From positions 737,501 to 801,500 of the forward strand of contig NC_135564.1 of NCBI RefSeq assembly GCF_964340395.1: a DNA stretch of 64,000 nt, in the 5' to 3' direction. Source of the stretch: Glandiceps talaboti (taxonomy: Eukaryota > Hemichordata > Enteropneusta > Spengelidae). Shown one piece after another: positions 12,001 to 25,610 of the stretch; the stretch's first letter is position 1, and each line of letters starts with the position of its first letter. A program made the translations under genes and the position numbers. Below the pieces are notes generated by a model. It had not been told where the DNA came from. It searched no databases and worked only from the letters and a program-made list of their open reading frames with translations.

Positions 12001-13413
12001 TTGACATGACAATCTGTAAACAAAACTACTGTTCTTTCTTTTGATAAATATTCAGAGTTGAGTGAATAAGAGAAGAAAAGAAATCATTTCAGATCTAATT
12101 TTTGTTATTTCCAACAGTTGTAATGTAATATTTAGATTATGACATCACTCTCACAAAGTGAAACTAGTTCATCATTTGGTGATCTAGAAAGTTCAATGAC
12201 CAACAAAATGTTTGAATAATACAACAGGGACAAATTGTTATGCAGTGTTATACCAACAATTGGCACTATAAAAGTTCTAATGGCTTTTCAATTCACAAGG
12301 TCTTGAATGTCATTGTTAGATATATACCCCATTGTTATGAGACCTATATTGTTCATCTTCTGTAGAACTTTTCGAAAATCATTGCACACATACAAATGAA
12401 TAAATTCAACTTTGTACAGTTTTCACATACACTAGAAAAAAGTTCAGGTACACATGTACTTGTCTCTGCCATTATTGGGACTATATTGGGAAAATATACG
12501 AAAAATTATAAATTTCAAGTTTATTTTGTTTGTAATGGCATGTTTGTTTCTGTGTTCTGTAACATTGATAAATTCTGTATGCGAATTGAAAGAGAGTGCA
12601 AAAGTTTAACTATTCTATGGTCTAGAATGACGTAGAATTTAGAAATGAAAGTTTGACATGAAGCAGAACGAAACTGTACAATTACGTCATCTCACTTCCT
12701 GAATTCTAACATCAGCCATTATGAACTCTTTCTCTGTACATGACATTATATATTATAAGAATTGTCCTGGGGTAAGATTACAGTGTATGGAATCAATGAT
12801 AATAATTTGTCCTCTCTAAATTACATACTATACAGACCATCTTGAGGCTTAGACGTACTAAAGTACATTGTGAAGACCTTCATGGCTACTGTACATACAA
12901 ATCACAATGCATGTGATATTACAATAGTGCTGCCCATTCACCAAGAGAGGACAACATTTGTGCATGAGTGCATATCACTTTACTTACTAATAGTTGAATA
13001 GCTTGGTTTGGAAAATTGAAATAACTCTTGTGTAAATTGTCATTTTGTAGTTGTTTCATGGACTCACACGGTAAATACTAGTTACACGTGTGGTGAAAAT
13101 AACTAAATATGGTTTGCAAGTGTTATACCCTTATGTATTCTTATTCCCCTGGTTATCATTATTTTTCAACAACTCTGAAGCATATTATACTATGGTGAAA
13201 GAATAACAATTTCAATTACTAATGTACACATGTACAAAACTGGCCAGGATGTACATATAATTTCTAAAAATATATTTTGGTCTTGACCATACAAATTGGG
13301 GTTAATTAGTGTACAGTGAGTAGATCAGAGACTTGGCTAACTGGATTAACAATGCTGTTTGGCCTAGAGTACTTAGCCTAGTATTTCACAAAACAGCATT
13401 GTAAAGCTTAGTC

Positions 13414-13451
13414 CATAGACCCACCCTCCACCACTTGGTGGAGGGTCTATG
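13414..13451. repeat. Hairpin with ACCCTCCACCA stem (copy 1)
   Basis: ACCCTCCACCA (13423-13433) and TGGTGGAGGGT (13436-13446) form an 11-bp perfect stem with a 2-base loop, framed by 'catagac' and 'ctatg'. The same stem core occurs at 31474-31506. It lies at the left edge of the 31-bp array. It probably comes from a dispersed palindromic element. Confidence 0.7.
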
Positions 13452-14175
13452 CTTAGTCAGATAGACAAAGTCTGGGCTATGTAGTGTGTAGAATTCAAGT
13501 CTGTGGGCTGTGTAGTGTGTAGAATTCAAGTGTGTGGCTGTGTAGTGTGTAGAATTCAAGTCTGGGCTGTGTAGAATTCAAGTCTGGGCTATGTACATGT
13601 AGTGTGTAGAATTCAAGTCTGTGGGCTGTGTACTGTGTAGAATTCAAGTCCGTGGTCTATGTGGTGTGTAGAATTCAAGTCTGGGCTGTGTAGTGTGTAA
13701 AGTCTGGGCTATGTAGTGTGTAGAATTCAAGTCTGTAGGCTGTGTAGTGTGTAGAATTCAAGTCTGTAGGCTGTGTAGTGTGTAGAATTCAAGTCTGTAG
13801 GCTTTGTAGTTTGTAGAATTCAAGTCTGTGCTGTGTAGAATTCAAGTCTGGGCTATGCAGTGTGTAGAATTCAAGTCTGGGCTATGCAGTGTGTAGAATT
13901 CAAGTCTGGGCTATGTAGTGTGTAGAATTCAAGTCTGTAGGCTGTGTAGTGTGTAGAATTCAAGTCTGTAGGCTGTGCAGTGTGTAGAATTAAAGTCTGT
14001 AGGCTGTGTAGTTTGTAGAATTCAAGTCTGTAGGCTGTGCAGTGTGTAGAATTCAAGTCTGTAGGCTGTGTAGTTTGTAGAATTCAAGTCTGGGCTACAT
14101 GTATGTAGTATGTAAAGTCTGGGCTATGCAGTGTGTAAAGTCTGGGCTATGTAGTGTGCAGAATTCAAGTCTGTG
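13450..14175 (+). repeat. 31-bp minisatellite (gtagaattcaagtctg)
   Basis: More than 20 tandem copies of a unit with core 'gtgtagaattcaagtctg' plus 'taggctgtgtagt'. The full unit is 31 bp; shorter variants of about 22-28 bp lack 'ta' or 'gtgtgt'. Most units carry an EcoRI site. The reverse-strand open frame at 13871-14056 is an array artefact. Confidence 0.9.
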
Positions 14176-15364
14176 AGTTGATGTAATAAAGTGTACATAT
14201 AATTCATTTATTAGCACAGTTTATAGTATTTCATTGAAATGCTTGACTATGAATTTAGACATTTTGATTAATTACATTTTATTTTTGTTCAACATCTGGC
14301 TGGCTGTCTGTGATGCTAAAAATAGTTCACAGTAGGAACATTTCACAGTCATGGTTTGCAGTATTTCCTCCCCAAATAATGAACATTTATTTGTGATATT
14401 TCAGTGAACAATATAAAATGATTTAAACTGAAGGCTGAATTCACACTTTTTATGCCGTAGCATAGATTTTTTTCCTAATTTTGAGGGTAGGTGTCAATAC
14501 AAGCTGAACTAGTAAAGGAAAGAATGGACTCTGTGACTGCATGCAGTTTCTAATAGATAGTATATATGTGAACAAAGGCAAGCAATTAGCATTTGTCATT
14601 GAGAATAGCACAGTGCCTGAAAGTGAGACAAGAAAATGACCCCCATATGTCTACAAAATACTATACTTTTCTGTCTGTTCATGAAATAGATTCATAGCGT
14701 TTGCTGATATGGAGACACAGGTTTCAAACAAAATCAAGAATTTGTTTTATTTTTGACACTAATTGCCATGTTCCCCAACACAAAACGGGAACTGGACTGT
14801 ATCAATAAAACTGAACTCATACAGCACTCACTAGGCAATGGCCCTTTCACAGATCAGCAACTGTATACAGAGCTATCAATTTACAGACATCACAAATCTA
14901 TGAATACATATTTTAGAAATATAAACATATGTTTCATGTAATTTGAATAAGTTATAGTCATAATGTGTCCTTTGAACTCGGTGTGACCTTTGAATATATT
15001 CAGTCTATCTCTACACAGCCTGTAAAAGTAATGGTGTGAAAGTGGTACCTTATCCACTGCTCAATCAATAATTTAGTACCATTGATTGCCCTCTCTCTGA
15101 AAAGTGAATGGCTCATTGTAAACAAAGCTTTGTACTAGGCCCTTTAAATTGTCAAACCCCAAGTGTACAGAGTTAAGAAAAGAATGGGTGAATATTTGAT
15201 TGTTTGAGGTACATTATATTGGTTAGTTTTTTAAGTATCTTACTGGGTTTATTGTGATGGCCATATTTTTGCAGTCATCAAGCCCATAAATAGGTTGTCT
15301 AAAGTTCGTATTTTATAGTACACACACTCTCTAGTTCATGAGTTTCAATCAGTATTTTTGCAAA

Positions 15365-15480
15365 GGTTTCTAAACCCTGGCAACACAGAGTGGAAATCTG
15401 GTTAAATTTTTATAAAATGTACATTCCATACCTTCTACAGTAATTTTATTTGTGACATTGAATTGAGTGAAGTCATTTAC
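15365..15480 (+). repeat. Dispersed repeat family B copy (ccctggcaacag)
   Basis: The segment 'aaccctggcaaca' followed by 'gtggaaatctggtta' is similar in order to the 75-bp unit at 46.7-47.3 kb and to copies at 37.9, 42.1 and 43.0 kb. It is a diverged single copy. Confidence 0.4.
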
Positions 15481-15814
15481 TGTAACATCTAATGTGTATA
15501 ATGTTATATAGATATGCAATATATATATATAAATGTCGCCAGATGATAGTCCTGGCCAGACAATACTGATTTCTACCAACACCATATATGGATAAATGTT
15601 ATCTTAATAGACTGCAGTCTGTTGGGTTTTATACTCCTCGTGTCTGGCATTATACTGTTTCATCTTGATATGTTCTTGTCTGTCGTGTCATTTCAATCAA
15701 CTAATGTCCATACATGATACGATTTACTCCTTGCAACTTTACAGGAAAGATATAGAATGGTATTTATATAGTAGTCTGTGATAGAGATATAGTGTTTTTG
15801 ATCAGCTGACAGTT

Positions 15815-15815
<1 letters not shown>

Positions 15816-15890
<75 letters not shown>

Positions 15891-15917
15891 ATGCACACAC
15901 ATACACACACATACATA
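15816..15917 (+). repeat. (CA)n microsatellite
   Basis: 73 bp of pure CA (15816-15888), then interrupted CA/TA to 15917. Confidence 0.95.
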
Positions 15918-18900
15918 TATAACAAGTTGGGTAAGGTACAGTACTGATGTCTACTTCAGTCTCAGAGATCAGACGTATTAGTGTTGGTCATGAGGGTCTA
16001 TTTCTTGATGTAGATCTAGTACAATAGCATTTGAAGTCTGTTAACTGTTTCCAAACCCTTAAACATAAATGAAGTTGTTTGAAGTGTACATGTAGTTTCA
16101 TTTCATCAGGAATGTTTTCAGAAGTATAAGAGTGTTCTCATGGCCTCTTTTACCTTGCTCAGGGAGTTCATAGAAAAAACAAGAAGGCTTAGTATTGTAG
16201 TTACCATTCAATGATTTGTCAAGAACAACTTTGAAATAACAAGGCCTAGTAGTACCTCTCATACGTTGATCACAGAAATTACAAGAAAATGTTCATGCTA
16301 TCTTTGTTAAAGAAAACACAGAAATTACAGGACATGGTGTTCTGTAACCTTATTATTCAGGGAGAACACAGAAATACAAGAGTTCCGTACCCCCATTATG
16401 TGTATGTGTCAATTGTTCAGATAAAACATTATGATAATGTATGAAAAGAAGTGTTGTCAGTATCCGATATTTTTACATTTGACAAGACAAGACAAGACAA
16501 CATATAAATTGGATGGTGTTCTCAATCAGCTATAACTTATGGAAGAATAGTGTATTCTGTACATAACAACTTAAGAGATTGGAGTGTCTCACAGGAGAAG
16601 ACTGATCAATGCAATATAAAGGAAAGCATTACATATAGTGAGAGCGAGGGGTTAAGGTGTCAATAGTTGATTGAGTTGATTTAAGACAAACTAAAAAAAT
16701 TATGAAAACTACCAAATTCATTTAGTGTGATAATATGGGCCAATAATACAAGAAGACATAAAATAATGCAATACTACCATGTACATACATTGACTTATTT
16801 TGTCATGATAGATACTAACAAAGTAGTCAATAATCTTTCATTTCTAACTTTCACCATGCATCTGATCCTTACGTATATACATGTACTGACTAGAGTCAAA
16901 TCAATCTAACTGGAAACTGGTAGATTTCTGAATAGTTAGTGATAAGTGAATGTGCAACAGAATTGCACATCATGATCATATAATTTTATGTAAAAAAAGA
17001 GACGGTTAAATAAATAATGTAATTCTAAATATGAAAAGTTGTCCAGGGACCAGACCTTTATAAACTAGTGGATTCCACTTCATGATTTTTGAAAACAATT
17101 ATTATTAATCACCATAACAATGTGTATTGTTGTTATGCAAATGTCTTCCAGCTGTGTCATTTTTGTTTGGGGAGAATGCTGAATATATTGACTGCAGAAA
17201 TATGAGACACTTTTGTTGTGGTCTGGTCCTAGAGTACAATTGTGCATCAAATTATATACATGTATATGGTAACAGTACACAGGAAATGGGTTCAATCTTG
17301 TCTGTTGTAATTATTATAAAAAAAACAATTGCTCCGTTTTCATTTCTTTTGTTTTTTCCAGTCCTTATTTTCTTTTAGAATATCAAATTTCTTCTAACCA
17401 AGGTATATAAAACCATAAATTGGTCTTTTTTGAAAATTAATATGACATAACAACTCGCAAAATGGTATGACCTCAAAAATACATTTTCCCTTACAGAAAC
17501 TCACTCTATATGTGCACCTCTGGCTCAGTGACCCCATGATCTCATCATTGGTAGGATCAATGTAAAAATATTGGCACAATATCAAAAAATAGTTATTTAA
17601 TTAATTTATCAATAACATTAACTATTGCCATAATTCTATGGTTTTGGGTAAATGAAAAGATGTGATAGTGATGAACTTCTGTCTTTACAAAATGTATGTT
17701 ACCCCATAATTAAAATTCAACTGGCTGTAATAAAAGATTTGCTTGCAAGTGAACAAAACAATATTTGACACCTGGTATGTATAACAATCCAGGGAAAGCA
17801 TAATACGTGTGTGTGATATTAAGTTCAACTGGAAATAATGACTCAACTAAACTGCCATATCACATATTGTCTTGTTGTTATCATACATAGTGTCTAGAAG
17901 TAATAGGCCAGTATGAAATATGTAGGGTTCTTAATCTAGAATGTGCTGTAGAAATAAACTCTGTAAATTTTTGCTATGACTTTGTTCAATAAAACTCTTA
18001 CCTGTTCTTAATTAAAATAAATAAAAAAATCGGGGGTCACCATACTTATTTTTGAAATAGATGTCACAAAGATATCAAAATTAGTTATTTTAGAATCCAA
18101 TATGGCCACCATCCAATATGGCTGTAGAATCCAATATGGCCGTTGAACACTGGTTATGTTTTGTGTGCAAATTGAATGCATGCTGGTCAATGCAGGCACT
18201 GATTTTAGGGTGTATACCATAACATACAAATTCCATATTATGCATACAGCTACATACATCAGTTTACCAATAGATGATTCATTGCAGCTCATACAACTGT
18301 ATCAAATCTAACAAAAAGTTTTTAAAAAATGTGTCCAGTTATAGCTAGTGCAGCTTCAAAGACCAGAATACAATTTCATTTTGACAATAGTATTATTGAT
18401 AGCTTTGTATGTGTGTTGCTCATAGCAAGGTGTGTTGGGATTCTATTGTTGTAAAATTGCAAAGTTTAACATCCATCAATAATTCTTAAAGTTCCATACG
18501 ACACAGGTTACTAAGATATGCTGTGTGTTTGTGTATCTAGTCTACAAGCAATATACCATAGTGTATGCTGTGTGCTTTATTAGGGTTATAGTTTACAGAT
18601 TTGGTATGTCTTAACATGCCAGATATACATGGTATTGCCAAGATTTACTGTTGAACTACACTTTGGATATCCTCAAAATTGAAATGAGTAAGTTTCAGAT
18701 TGTGTGAATTTGGTTGGTGAGATACAGAAGTCGGAATTATAAACCTAACCATTGGCAACACATATCATTTGTTTGTGAACTTTATCAAATTGTCAAAGTG
18801 TACTCAAAACACCTACTCGTGCACAGAATTTTCTACAATATCATTTTGAGTGTTATTCGATGGTACCTTTATTTTATCATTCAAATATACCAAATATGTC

Positions 18901-19270
18901 AGCCGATATATGTCAAGTTAAATTGACCTTTATGGGTGTATTATGCTATGATTTATATATTGGAATACGCATACAAAGGTTATACCATCAAATATACACC
19001 AAAATTATGGTGCACATCCTTCAAGTTCCAAGGCAGATGTTTGTTTTTTTTTGTTTTTTTTTGTCTTTTTTTGGGTGAGGGGTGCGGGGGGAGGTACATG
19101 TAATCTAGTGCTATCCCATCTCTCTTTGCAGACTGTGGGGGAGGAGGGCATTTACAGACTTTCTTGACATCATCATTGATGTCCAATTTTTATTGTCTGA
19201 TGGAAACTATTAAATACTACAACACAACACTACAATCACGCCAGTCTGATTAATTTCTTTATCAGCATCT

Positions 19271-19283
19271 AGGTCAGAGGTCA
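19271..19283 (+). promoter_or_regulatory. Perfect DR1 AGGTCA-G-AGGTCA
   Basis: Two perfect nuclear-receptor half-sites spaced by one base. This is the classical element for RXR heterodimers or HNF4-type receptors. It lies in intron 1, 443 bp before another DR1. Function is inferred only. Confidence 0.35.
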
Positions 19284-19718
19284 AGATGGGGTAGCTCTTT
19301 GTGTCAGGTCAAATACCTTACCTGTATGCTAACATGTATGGGTGTGCCTACAAGAGCTGTATAAATCTCAAATACCTGTCAAATTCAACAATGTGTACAA
19401 AAACAAATATAACACATACAGCAAATGGTGTCATTATAGAGTTAATAGGTGGAGATAGTAAATTTTTATCATAATACAACTTTTCTGATAATTGAGTCTA
19501 TGTCTGTTGACAAAGGTATGGCTTAGTTCGTGTTGAGCATAACGATTATCCAGTCAGCGCAAAACATTCATTTTAATACAGTGATCATTGACGTCATGGA
19601 AGACATTCTAAAGAATCATTTATTATCAAATTTCTGACGGATGGTATTCTGAAATTCCAGTGTTGCTTTGGTTGGGCAACATTTCAAATAATTGACATAT
19701 TGTGTGGATGGACTCAAG

Positions 19719-19738
19719 AAGTCAAAGTTCAAAGGTCA
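19719..19738 (+). promoter_or_regulatory. Triple half-site DR1 array
   Basis: AAGTCA-A-AGTTCA-A-AGGTCA: three tandem half-sites with one-base spacing. The last pair is a textbook AGTTCAAAGGTCA DR1. Such a triplet can also arise by local tandem duplication. Confidence 0.35.
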
Positions 19739-20463
19739 ATGTCAATATTAAAGTGTCCCTATGACCTAGAGCTACTTAGAGAAATATTTCTTACTCTCAA
19801 TAGGGTAATGATGTGAGTGTGATAGTTTCTGTGTTTGTAAAGAGATAGGCAATCGTTGGAATCACAGTCAAACAAAGATTGGTATGTTTACATCCAGTGA
19901 TGGAAGATGACCTAGTGTTTTGAATTTGATATAGTTTAGAAAATTGAAGGGAGAATTTCAGATAACAGAGAAATTGTTGCATGATATTTAATAATATCTA
20001 TGATGTATGAATGGAGTCATTCTCTACTTCAGCGAAAATTATGAAACAATGTGAAAAGTTGAAACCATGTCACACTCGTATCTATTTTCTATTTCAGGTG
20101 ATGTTTCAGCAATAACATCAAACTAAACACAGATCATGTAGATCAAATGGAAATACGTCATCATATCTTAGTTTCATATTTCTAGTTTCCTTTTCTAAAG
20201 TGACCCCAAGGAGTATGTAAGCAACTTAACTAAATCCCTGTTTTTCAGCCTGATTTCCTGACTATTTTACTGTATTGTACAGTTATGAAATGACAGGTCC
20301 TACATCAAGTGTATTTGCAAGCAATATAGTAGTTTATAGCCTACAACTATATTTATTTGGAATTTCCCAGCACATTACATGTAGTTGTTTCACAGTAGAT
20401 TGTAGTGGTTGACCACCAAGCTACATGTACATGATACATGTAGTACATAGTTGTAGACTTAAA

Positions 20464-20613
20464 GGATAACTGATACTACTACTATTAAGTGATCCTCAGT
20501 GCCATTTTGATTTTTCGGAAATTTGCTGTCCTTTCACTCAGTGAGGACAACTGAAATTCTAAAAATCAAAATGACATGCTGTTAGGATAGCTGAAATAGT
20601 AGCACAGCTGTCC
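20464..20613. mobile_element. 150-bp foldback palindrome
   Basis: Left arm from 20464 (ggataactgatactactact) and right arm ending at 20613 (cagctgtcc) are imperfect reverse complements over about 70 bp. The best block pairs CATTTTGATTTTT (20503-20515) with AAAAATCAAAATG (20561-20573), and the centre lies near 20538. It is non-coding. A foldback MITE is most likely; the shape would also give a long hairpin RNA if transcribed within the CLASP pre-mRNA. Confidence 0.6.
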
Positions 20614-21710
20614 ATGAAGACTATAGGTGGGCTTATGTAGTATGTGTTAATCACAGAACTTATTGTAATCATACTGTGTATTTGTTCTGTATATCTCAAG
20701 TTGTTGTATGTTACCAAAGGTAAGTTTTAGGTGTTATAAACTAGACACACTGTACAATGTACATGCAGTAAAATGACTCCTCTCAAAACTATTTATGTCA
20801 AGTCCCATTTACAAACGTATATCTGCCTGGTGAACTAATTTTGCCAACTGGATAGTTTGATGATAGCAATAGCTCTGATGTTCAGCTCTAAATGTCATTC
20901 TCTGTGTGTTTATTTTATGATGTAATATTGTATATTAAAATCATTTTGAATAGCTACAGTGTGTTTTTGTTCAGGGAAGCAAGTGTAGTCGGTAAAATCT
21001 ACCTGAGTTCCCAAGCATATTACACCATAGTTGGAAAGGTATGCAACATTTTACCGCCCCAATCCCCCATGCAGGTTTTACCACAACCGCCCACCCTCCC
21101 CCTCCACCCCTCATAATCAGGGCTCTCATACTTTGCAAAGCACTGAAGCTAGCAATGAATTGTCTTCATGTTACATGGCTAAGTATTAGTATTACCCAAA
21201 CATCTAACTTGCAATAAGTAGTTTTGAAGTTATGACTTTCATGAATATATTATATAATAATATATCTAAATATGGTGATATGGTGATCTTTAGTGAACTG
21301 CAGACTTGTATACCGCTGTCAGTCTTTGTAGTCTGGCCTTTCACTAATGGTAAGGTCATTGACTCATAGTAATGGTATGCCAATTCTCTTTCTGCATAAA
21401 AATAACTGATTGTAAACCATGTCTGTTGAGTTACAAGTCATACAGAACCCCAGAGACATACACTCATGTAATAAAATCCAAAGTTCTTTGCTTTTACACA
21501 CTTTATAGGTAAATAAAGGTCAACAAATCAAGTAAAGTTATGTGGTTCTCCATCTTGTCATCTTATCTATTCAGTATTGCCATAGGCATCCAAATGTAAT
21601 AATCATATTAAATTTAAAAAAATTATCCTAAAATGTGAATAATTACAGAATACTTTCATGCGTTCATTTTTATAAGGACTCTAATTAATTTCTGTAGTTA
21701 TAATGTCAAG

Positions 21711-22069
21711 AATATATAGTTCATGGTTCCAAGAATCACTAGGACAGAACAATATATACATGTAGTTCATGGTTCCAAGAATCACTAGGACAGTACAATA
21801 TATACATGTAGTTCATGATTCCAAGAATCACTAGGACAGTACAATATATACATGTAGTTCATGGTTCCAAGAATCACTAGGACAATACAATATATACATG
21901 TAGTTCATGGTTCCAAGAATCACTAGGACAGTACAGTATATACATGTAGTTCATGGTTCCAAGAATCACTAGGACAATACAATATATACATGTAGTTCAT
22001 GGTTCCAAGAATCACTAGGACAGTACAGTATATACATGTAGTTCATGGTTCCAAGAATCACTAGGACAA
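21711..22069 (+). repeat. 46-bp minisatellite
   Basis: About eight tandem copies of a 46-bp unit containing 'tacatgtagttcatggttcc' and 'aagaatcactaggacagt'. The first copy starts tcatgg at 21721 and the next at 21767. Copies are nearly identical, differing mainly at acagtac/acaatac. Confidence 0.93.
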
Positions 22070-22206
22070 TACAATACAGTACAATACAGCTCTATATTAT
22101 TGTACTGTCCCAAGATAAGTATCAATAAAAGTGACTCTCTGAGGGACAGTCTTTTTTTAGTGAAATGCAATGTATCCTTGATTATACATAGTTGGGACAT
22201 ACAATG

Positions 22207-22320
22207 TAGAGAGGTACAGATATGTAAATAGATTAGCTTGGGACATAGAGAGGTACAGATATGTAAATAGATTGGCTTGGAACATAGAGAGGTATAGATA
22301 TATAAATAGATTGGCTTGAT
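22207..22320 (+). repeat. 39-bp minisatellite, three copies
   Basis: Three copies of 'gaggtacagatatgtaaata' plus 'gattggcttgggacata', starting near 22211, 22250 and 22289. Confidence 0.9.
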
Positions 22321-22884
22321 TTTAATGTTCATAACAGTATTGCACTGTATTCTATATTTTGACAAATAATTGATCTTTAGAGTAGTTTAAACACAGCCCT
22401 GGTAATTAGTGTAAGTCTTAATTTACATAATAATTGGTATATTGATTAGGAAGGGTTCATTAATTATGCAGGGTGAAACAACATGAATGAACCTTTAATT
22501 GTCATTGGTTCCATAGTTTGTGAAAGTGACAACAGAAATCACTTGACTGCACTAAAACAACAGGTTTAAGGTCTTTGTTGTGTTTGTTTACAGTTTAGAT
22601 AGACATAAATAAAAACACAACTCCTAGTTGAAAGCAGTATTGTGTATGGGTTTATAAGATATTTATTTACTGGCAGTTACTGTATCTACAATATTGATGA
22701 GTTTGTTGACCACATGAAGTGTGATCCTTACTAATTCCATATGATAATACATCAGTATGCTTTCTATTGTAATTTTTTTTTTGTTTTGGTAAAAATCCTA
22801 AAAAATTGGTTTTCTTTGTGAGTCACCATATACCCATAGTAGAGATAGTGCTAAGAGACACCAAATGTTGATGCGTCACAAGAA

Positions 22885-23345
22885 ATTGCTGTGCATCAGT
22901 GGTGTGTGTCAAATTGGCGTAGAGGACACGCAGGTCACCACATACATGTAGACTCATAGTGTAAGGGGTAGACACCAAAGTTTGGCACTTCAGGTGATAA
23001 TGCTGTACATCAGTAATATATCAAATTGGCTTAGAGGACATGCAGGTCACCACATACATGTAGACTCATAGTGTAAGGGGTAGACACCAAAGTATGGCAC
23101 TTCAGGTGATAATGCTGTACATCAGTAATACATCAAATTGGCTTAGAGGACACGCAGATCACCACATAGACTCATAGTGTAAGGGGTAGACACCAAAGTT
23201 TGGCACTTCAGGTGATAATGCTGTACATCAGTAATACATCAAATTGGCCTAGAGGACACGCAGGTCAACACATAGTGTAACTGTAAGAGATAGGACCCTT
23301 AGGGGAACATCAAAGTTTGGCACTTCAGAAGATAATGCTGTAGAC
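22885..23345 (+). repeat. 112-bp tandem repeat, about four copies
   Basis: Units carry 'aaattggcttagaggacac', 'gactcatagtgtaagggg' and 'tttggcacttcaggtgataa'. The anchor aaattggc falls at 22911, 23023, 23135 and 23241, giving periods of 112, 112 and 106. Outer copies are more diverged. Confidence 0.9.
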
Positions 23346-23681
23346 CAGTAGTATATCAGAATGCTTTAGAGCGCATACTGAATTGTAGGACACCTACATA
23401 GACCAATTACCAAAGTGGAAAATTTATACCTGCAGATGAGCAGAAAGTTCTAATTTGTAGCATGCAAAGTTAGGTTCTTTGACTAATACTACATTTCTGG
23501 TAAGAATGCCTTGACTGTTGAGTCAGGAAACTGATACACCTATAGTTACCAAATAGTGTAAATGATATAATTAGATAAGTATATGTGCCATCAAAGATCA
23601 TGGCAGTATCGATACCTGTGAGATAAGTTGACAATATAACAGAATTATAACATCAAAGTTGCTGGTACTTCATGTTTCTGC

Positions 23682-23864
23682 ATGCAAATCATCACCCTGC
23701 AGCAGTAGTGTTAGGTGCAAATCACTATGAATATGCAAATATATATGCAAATGATGAGTAGAATGTGTTTCATATGCAAATAACTATGAATATAGAAGAT
23801 ATATATGCAAATATTGATATTCATATGCAAATAGTCTGAGTGGAACCTTGTGTCAAATGCAAAT
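23682..23864 (+). promoter_or_regulatory. Cluster of seven ATGCAAAT octamers
   Basis: Perfect ATGCAAAT at 23682, 23733, 23745, 23774, 23805, 23825 and 23857, all on the plus strand, plus one GTGCAAAT at 23715. This octamer is the binding site of POU/Oct factors. It may be an intronic enhancer or simply a degenerate 'atatgcaaat' tandem repeat; sequence alone does not decide. Confidence 0.45.
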
Positions 23865-25269
23865 AATTTCATGACTATAGAAATAGACATAGTGGTGATA
23901 TTTTTCATATTTATGGAAATGTTTGAAATGGTGAAATGTGTATATCTGTCTGATGATATTCACATGAATACATGTAATTAATTTTATCTGTTTTCTTATC
24001 ATGATTTAGTGAATGATTATGAAAGACAAGATTGATACAAAGCTATTAAAGATATGAATGAAGTGAATGAATGAATTTATGTGTCACAGGGAATGAGATT
24101 ATCTTTATTAGTCACCTAAATTAACCTTCACGAAGTCACTTTGATGTATGACATTGCTAAGTTTGGCATCAAAAGTAGTCAGTGAATCATCCACTACACA
24201 TGGTATATGTCATAATTAGAACTAGTCTAACCTTGTTTGTTATACACCATATGTGTTGTATAGCCTTGAATGTCATGTCCTACAGACCATAGCATTTCCT
24301 AAACACAGATGCAAAGGAGTGATAGTGTCCCAATTTAGGTAAAGTCTGTTAACTCAAAGTCAACATTGCACTTTCACTTTCTCTGTCATTACACTTACAG
24401 CTACAAAGTATAGAGTCACATATATACAAACTAAATACATTAAATTGCCTTTTTCACCAACCAAAAGAAAAATGTTTTGATATTTGCAGTCAGAACAATA
24501 TGTAGATAATGCTAACAGCTCTACTCCACATTTTGAATGATCTAACATGGTAATTATTATATTCACCCCCCCCCCCCTGAATTAAACTGCTTTTCTTGTC
24601 CATCCCTATCTGACATGCCTTCAGAAAGAGAAGGACTTTACCATTGAGCTACAGCAGTGCAAAAGATGTGTCATTTATTGTAACTTAGGTAAACTATAGA
24701 CCTTTTCTGTGTTTCTGAAAGCATAGACTGAGACTGTCTGTTTACACCATACAAGTTAGTTCTTGTACTTCACCAACCCCAGTAAACAAGATGTAATTAT
24801 GTTATGTTTGGAAATAAGCTGTGTCAATTTGCTAGTAGAATTGGCGAAATGTGTACAACACAGTACAGCAGGTTGAGGTACATGCAGTATTATATTTGTG
24901 GATGTTGATTAGTATGTACAAGTTAACAAACTCTGACCATCTTGTATAAATACTGTCCTTTTGTACATGTATTTCCTAACGAGACTTTACATTGTACTAG
25001 TATTCTTCACTTTCTCAAATGATTGTAAACAAAATTCTTTACTTAATGATTGGTTCCTCTACAACAAATCAAGAAGTGATTTCAGTTTCGGTTATACAAG
25101 AGTCATTTGATACCTGCCAGACATGCACTATTCTAATGTGTACAGCGAGGCCATGGGAAAGTCTGTGGGTGAGTTGTACATGTCATGACAAAGTCTGACA
25201 TCAAGTTATGACAGTCACAATGTCATAACTTGAAAGTAGAAATAATAAATATTTAAACATTTTTTATAA

Positions 25270-25610
25270 TACACGTCTTTGATTACAACTGATCACATAT
25301 CAAAACATTAGCATTTGATTGGATTACAACTGGTCCATGTCAAAACATTGCCATTTGATTGGATTACATCTGATCACGTCAAACAATGGCATTTGATTGG
25401 ATTACAACTGGTCTCATGTCAAAACATTGGCATTTGATTGGATTACATCTGATCACATGTCAAACATTGGCAGCTGATTGGATTACATCTGATCACATGT
25501 CAAAACATTGGCTGGTGATTGGATTACATCTGATCACATGTCAAACATTGCCATTTAATTGGATTACAACTGATCACATGTCAAAACATTGGCTGGTGAT
25601 TGGTGTTATG
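25270..25610 (+). repeat. About 40-bp minisatellite (gattggattacatctgatca)
   Basis: About eight copies of 'gattggattacatctgatca' plus 'catgtcaaaacattggcattt', with acaact/acatct and catttg/ctggtg alternating. The open frame at 25386-25622 comes from the array. Confidence 0.9.

Noticed and set aside
15693-15908. 71-codon minus-strand frame with a Cys/Val run
   Set aside because: The core is a (CA)n microsatellite.
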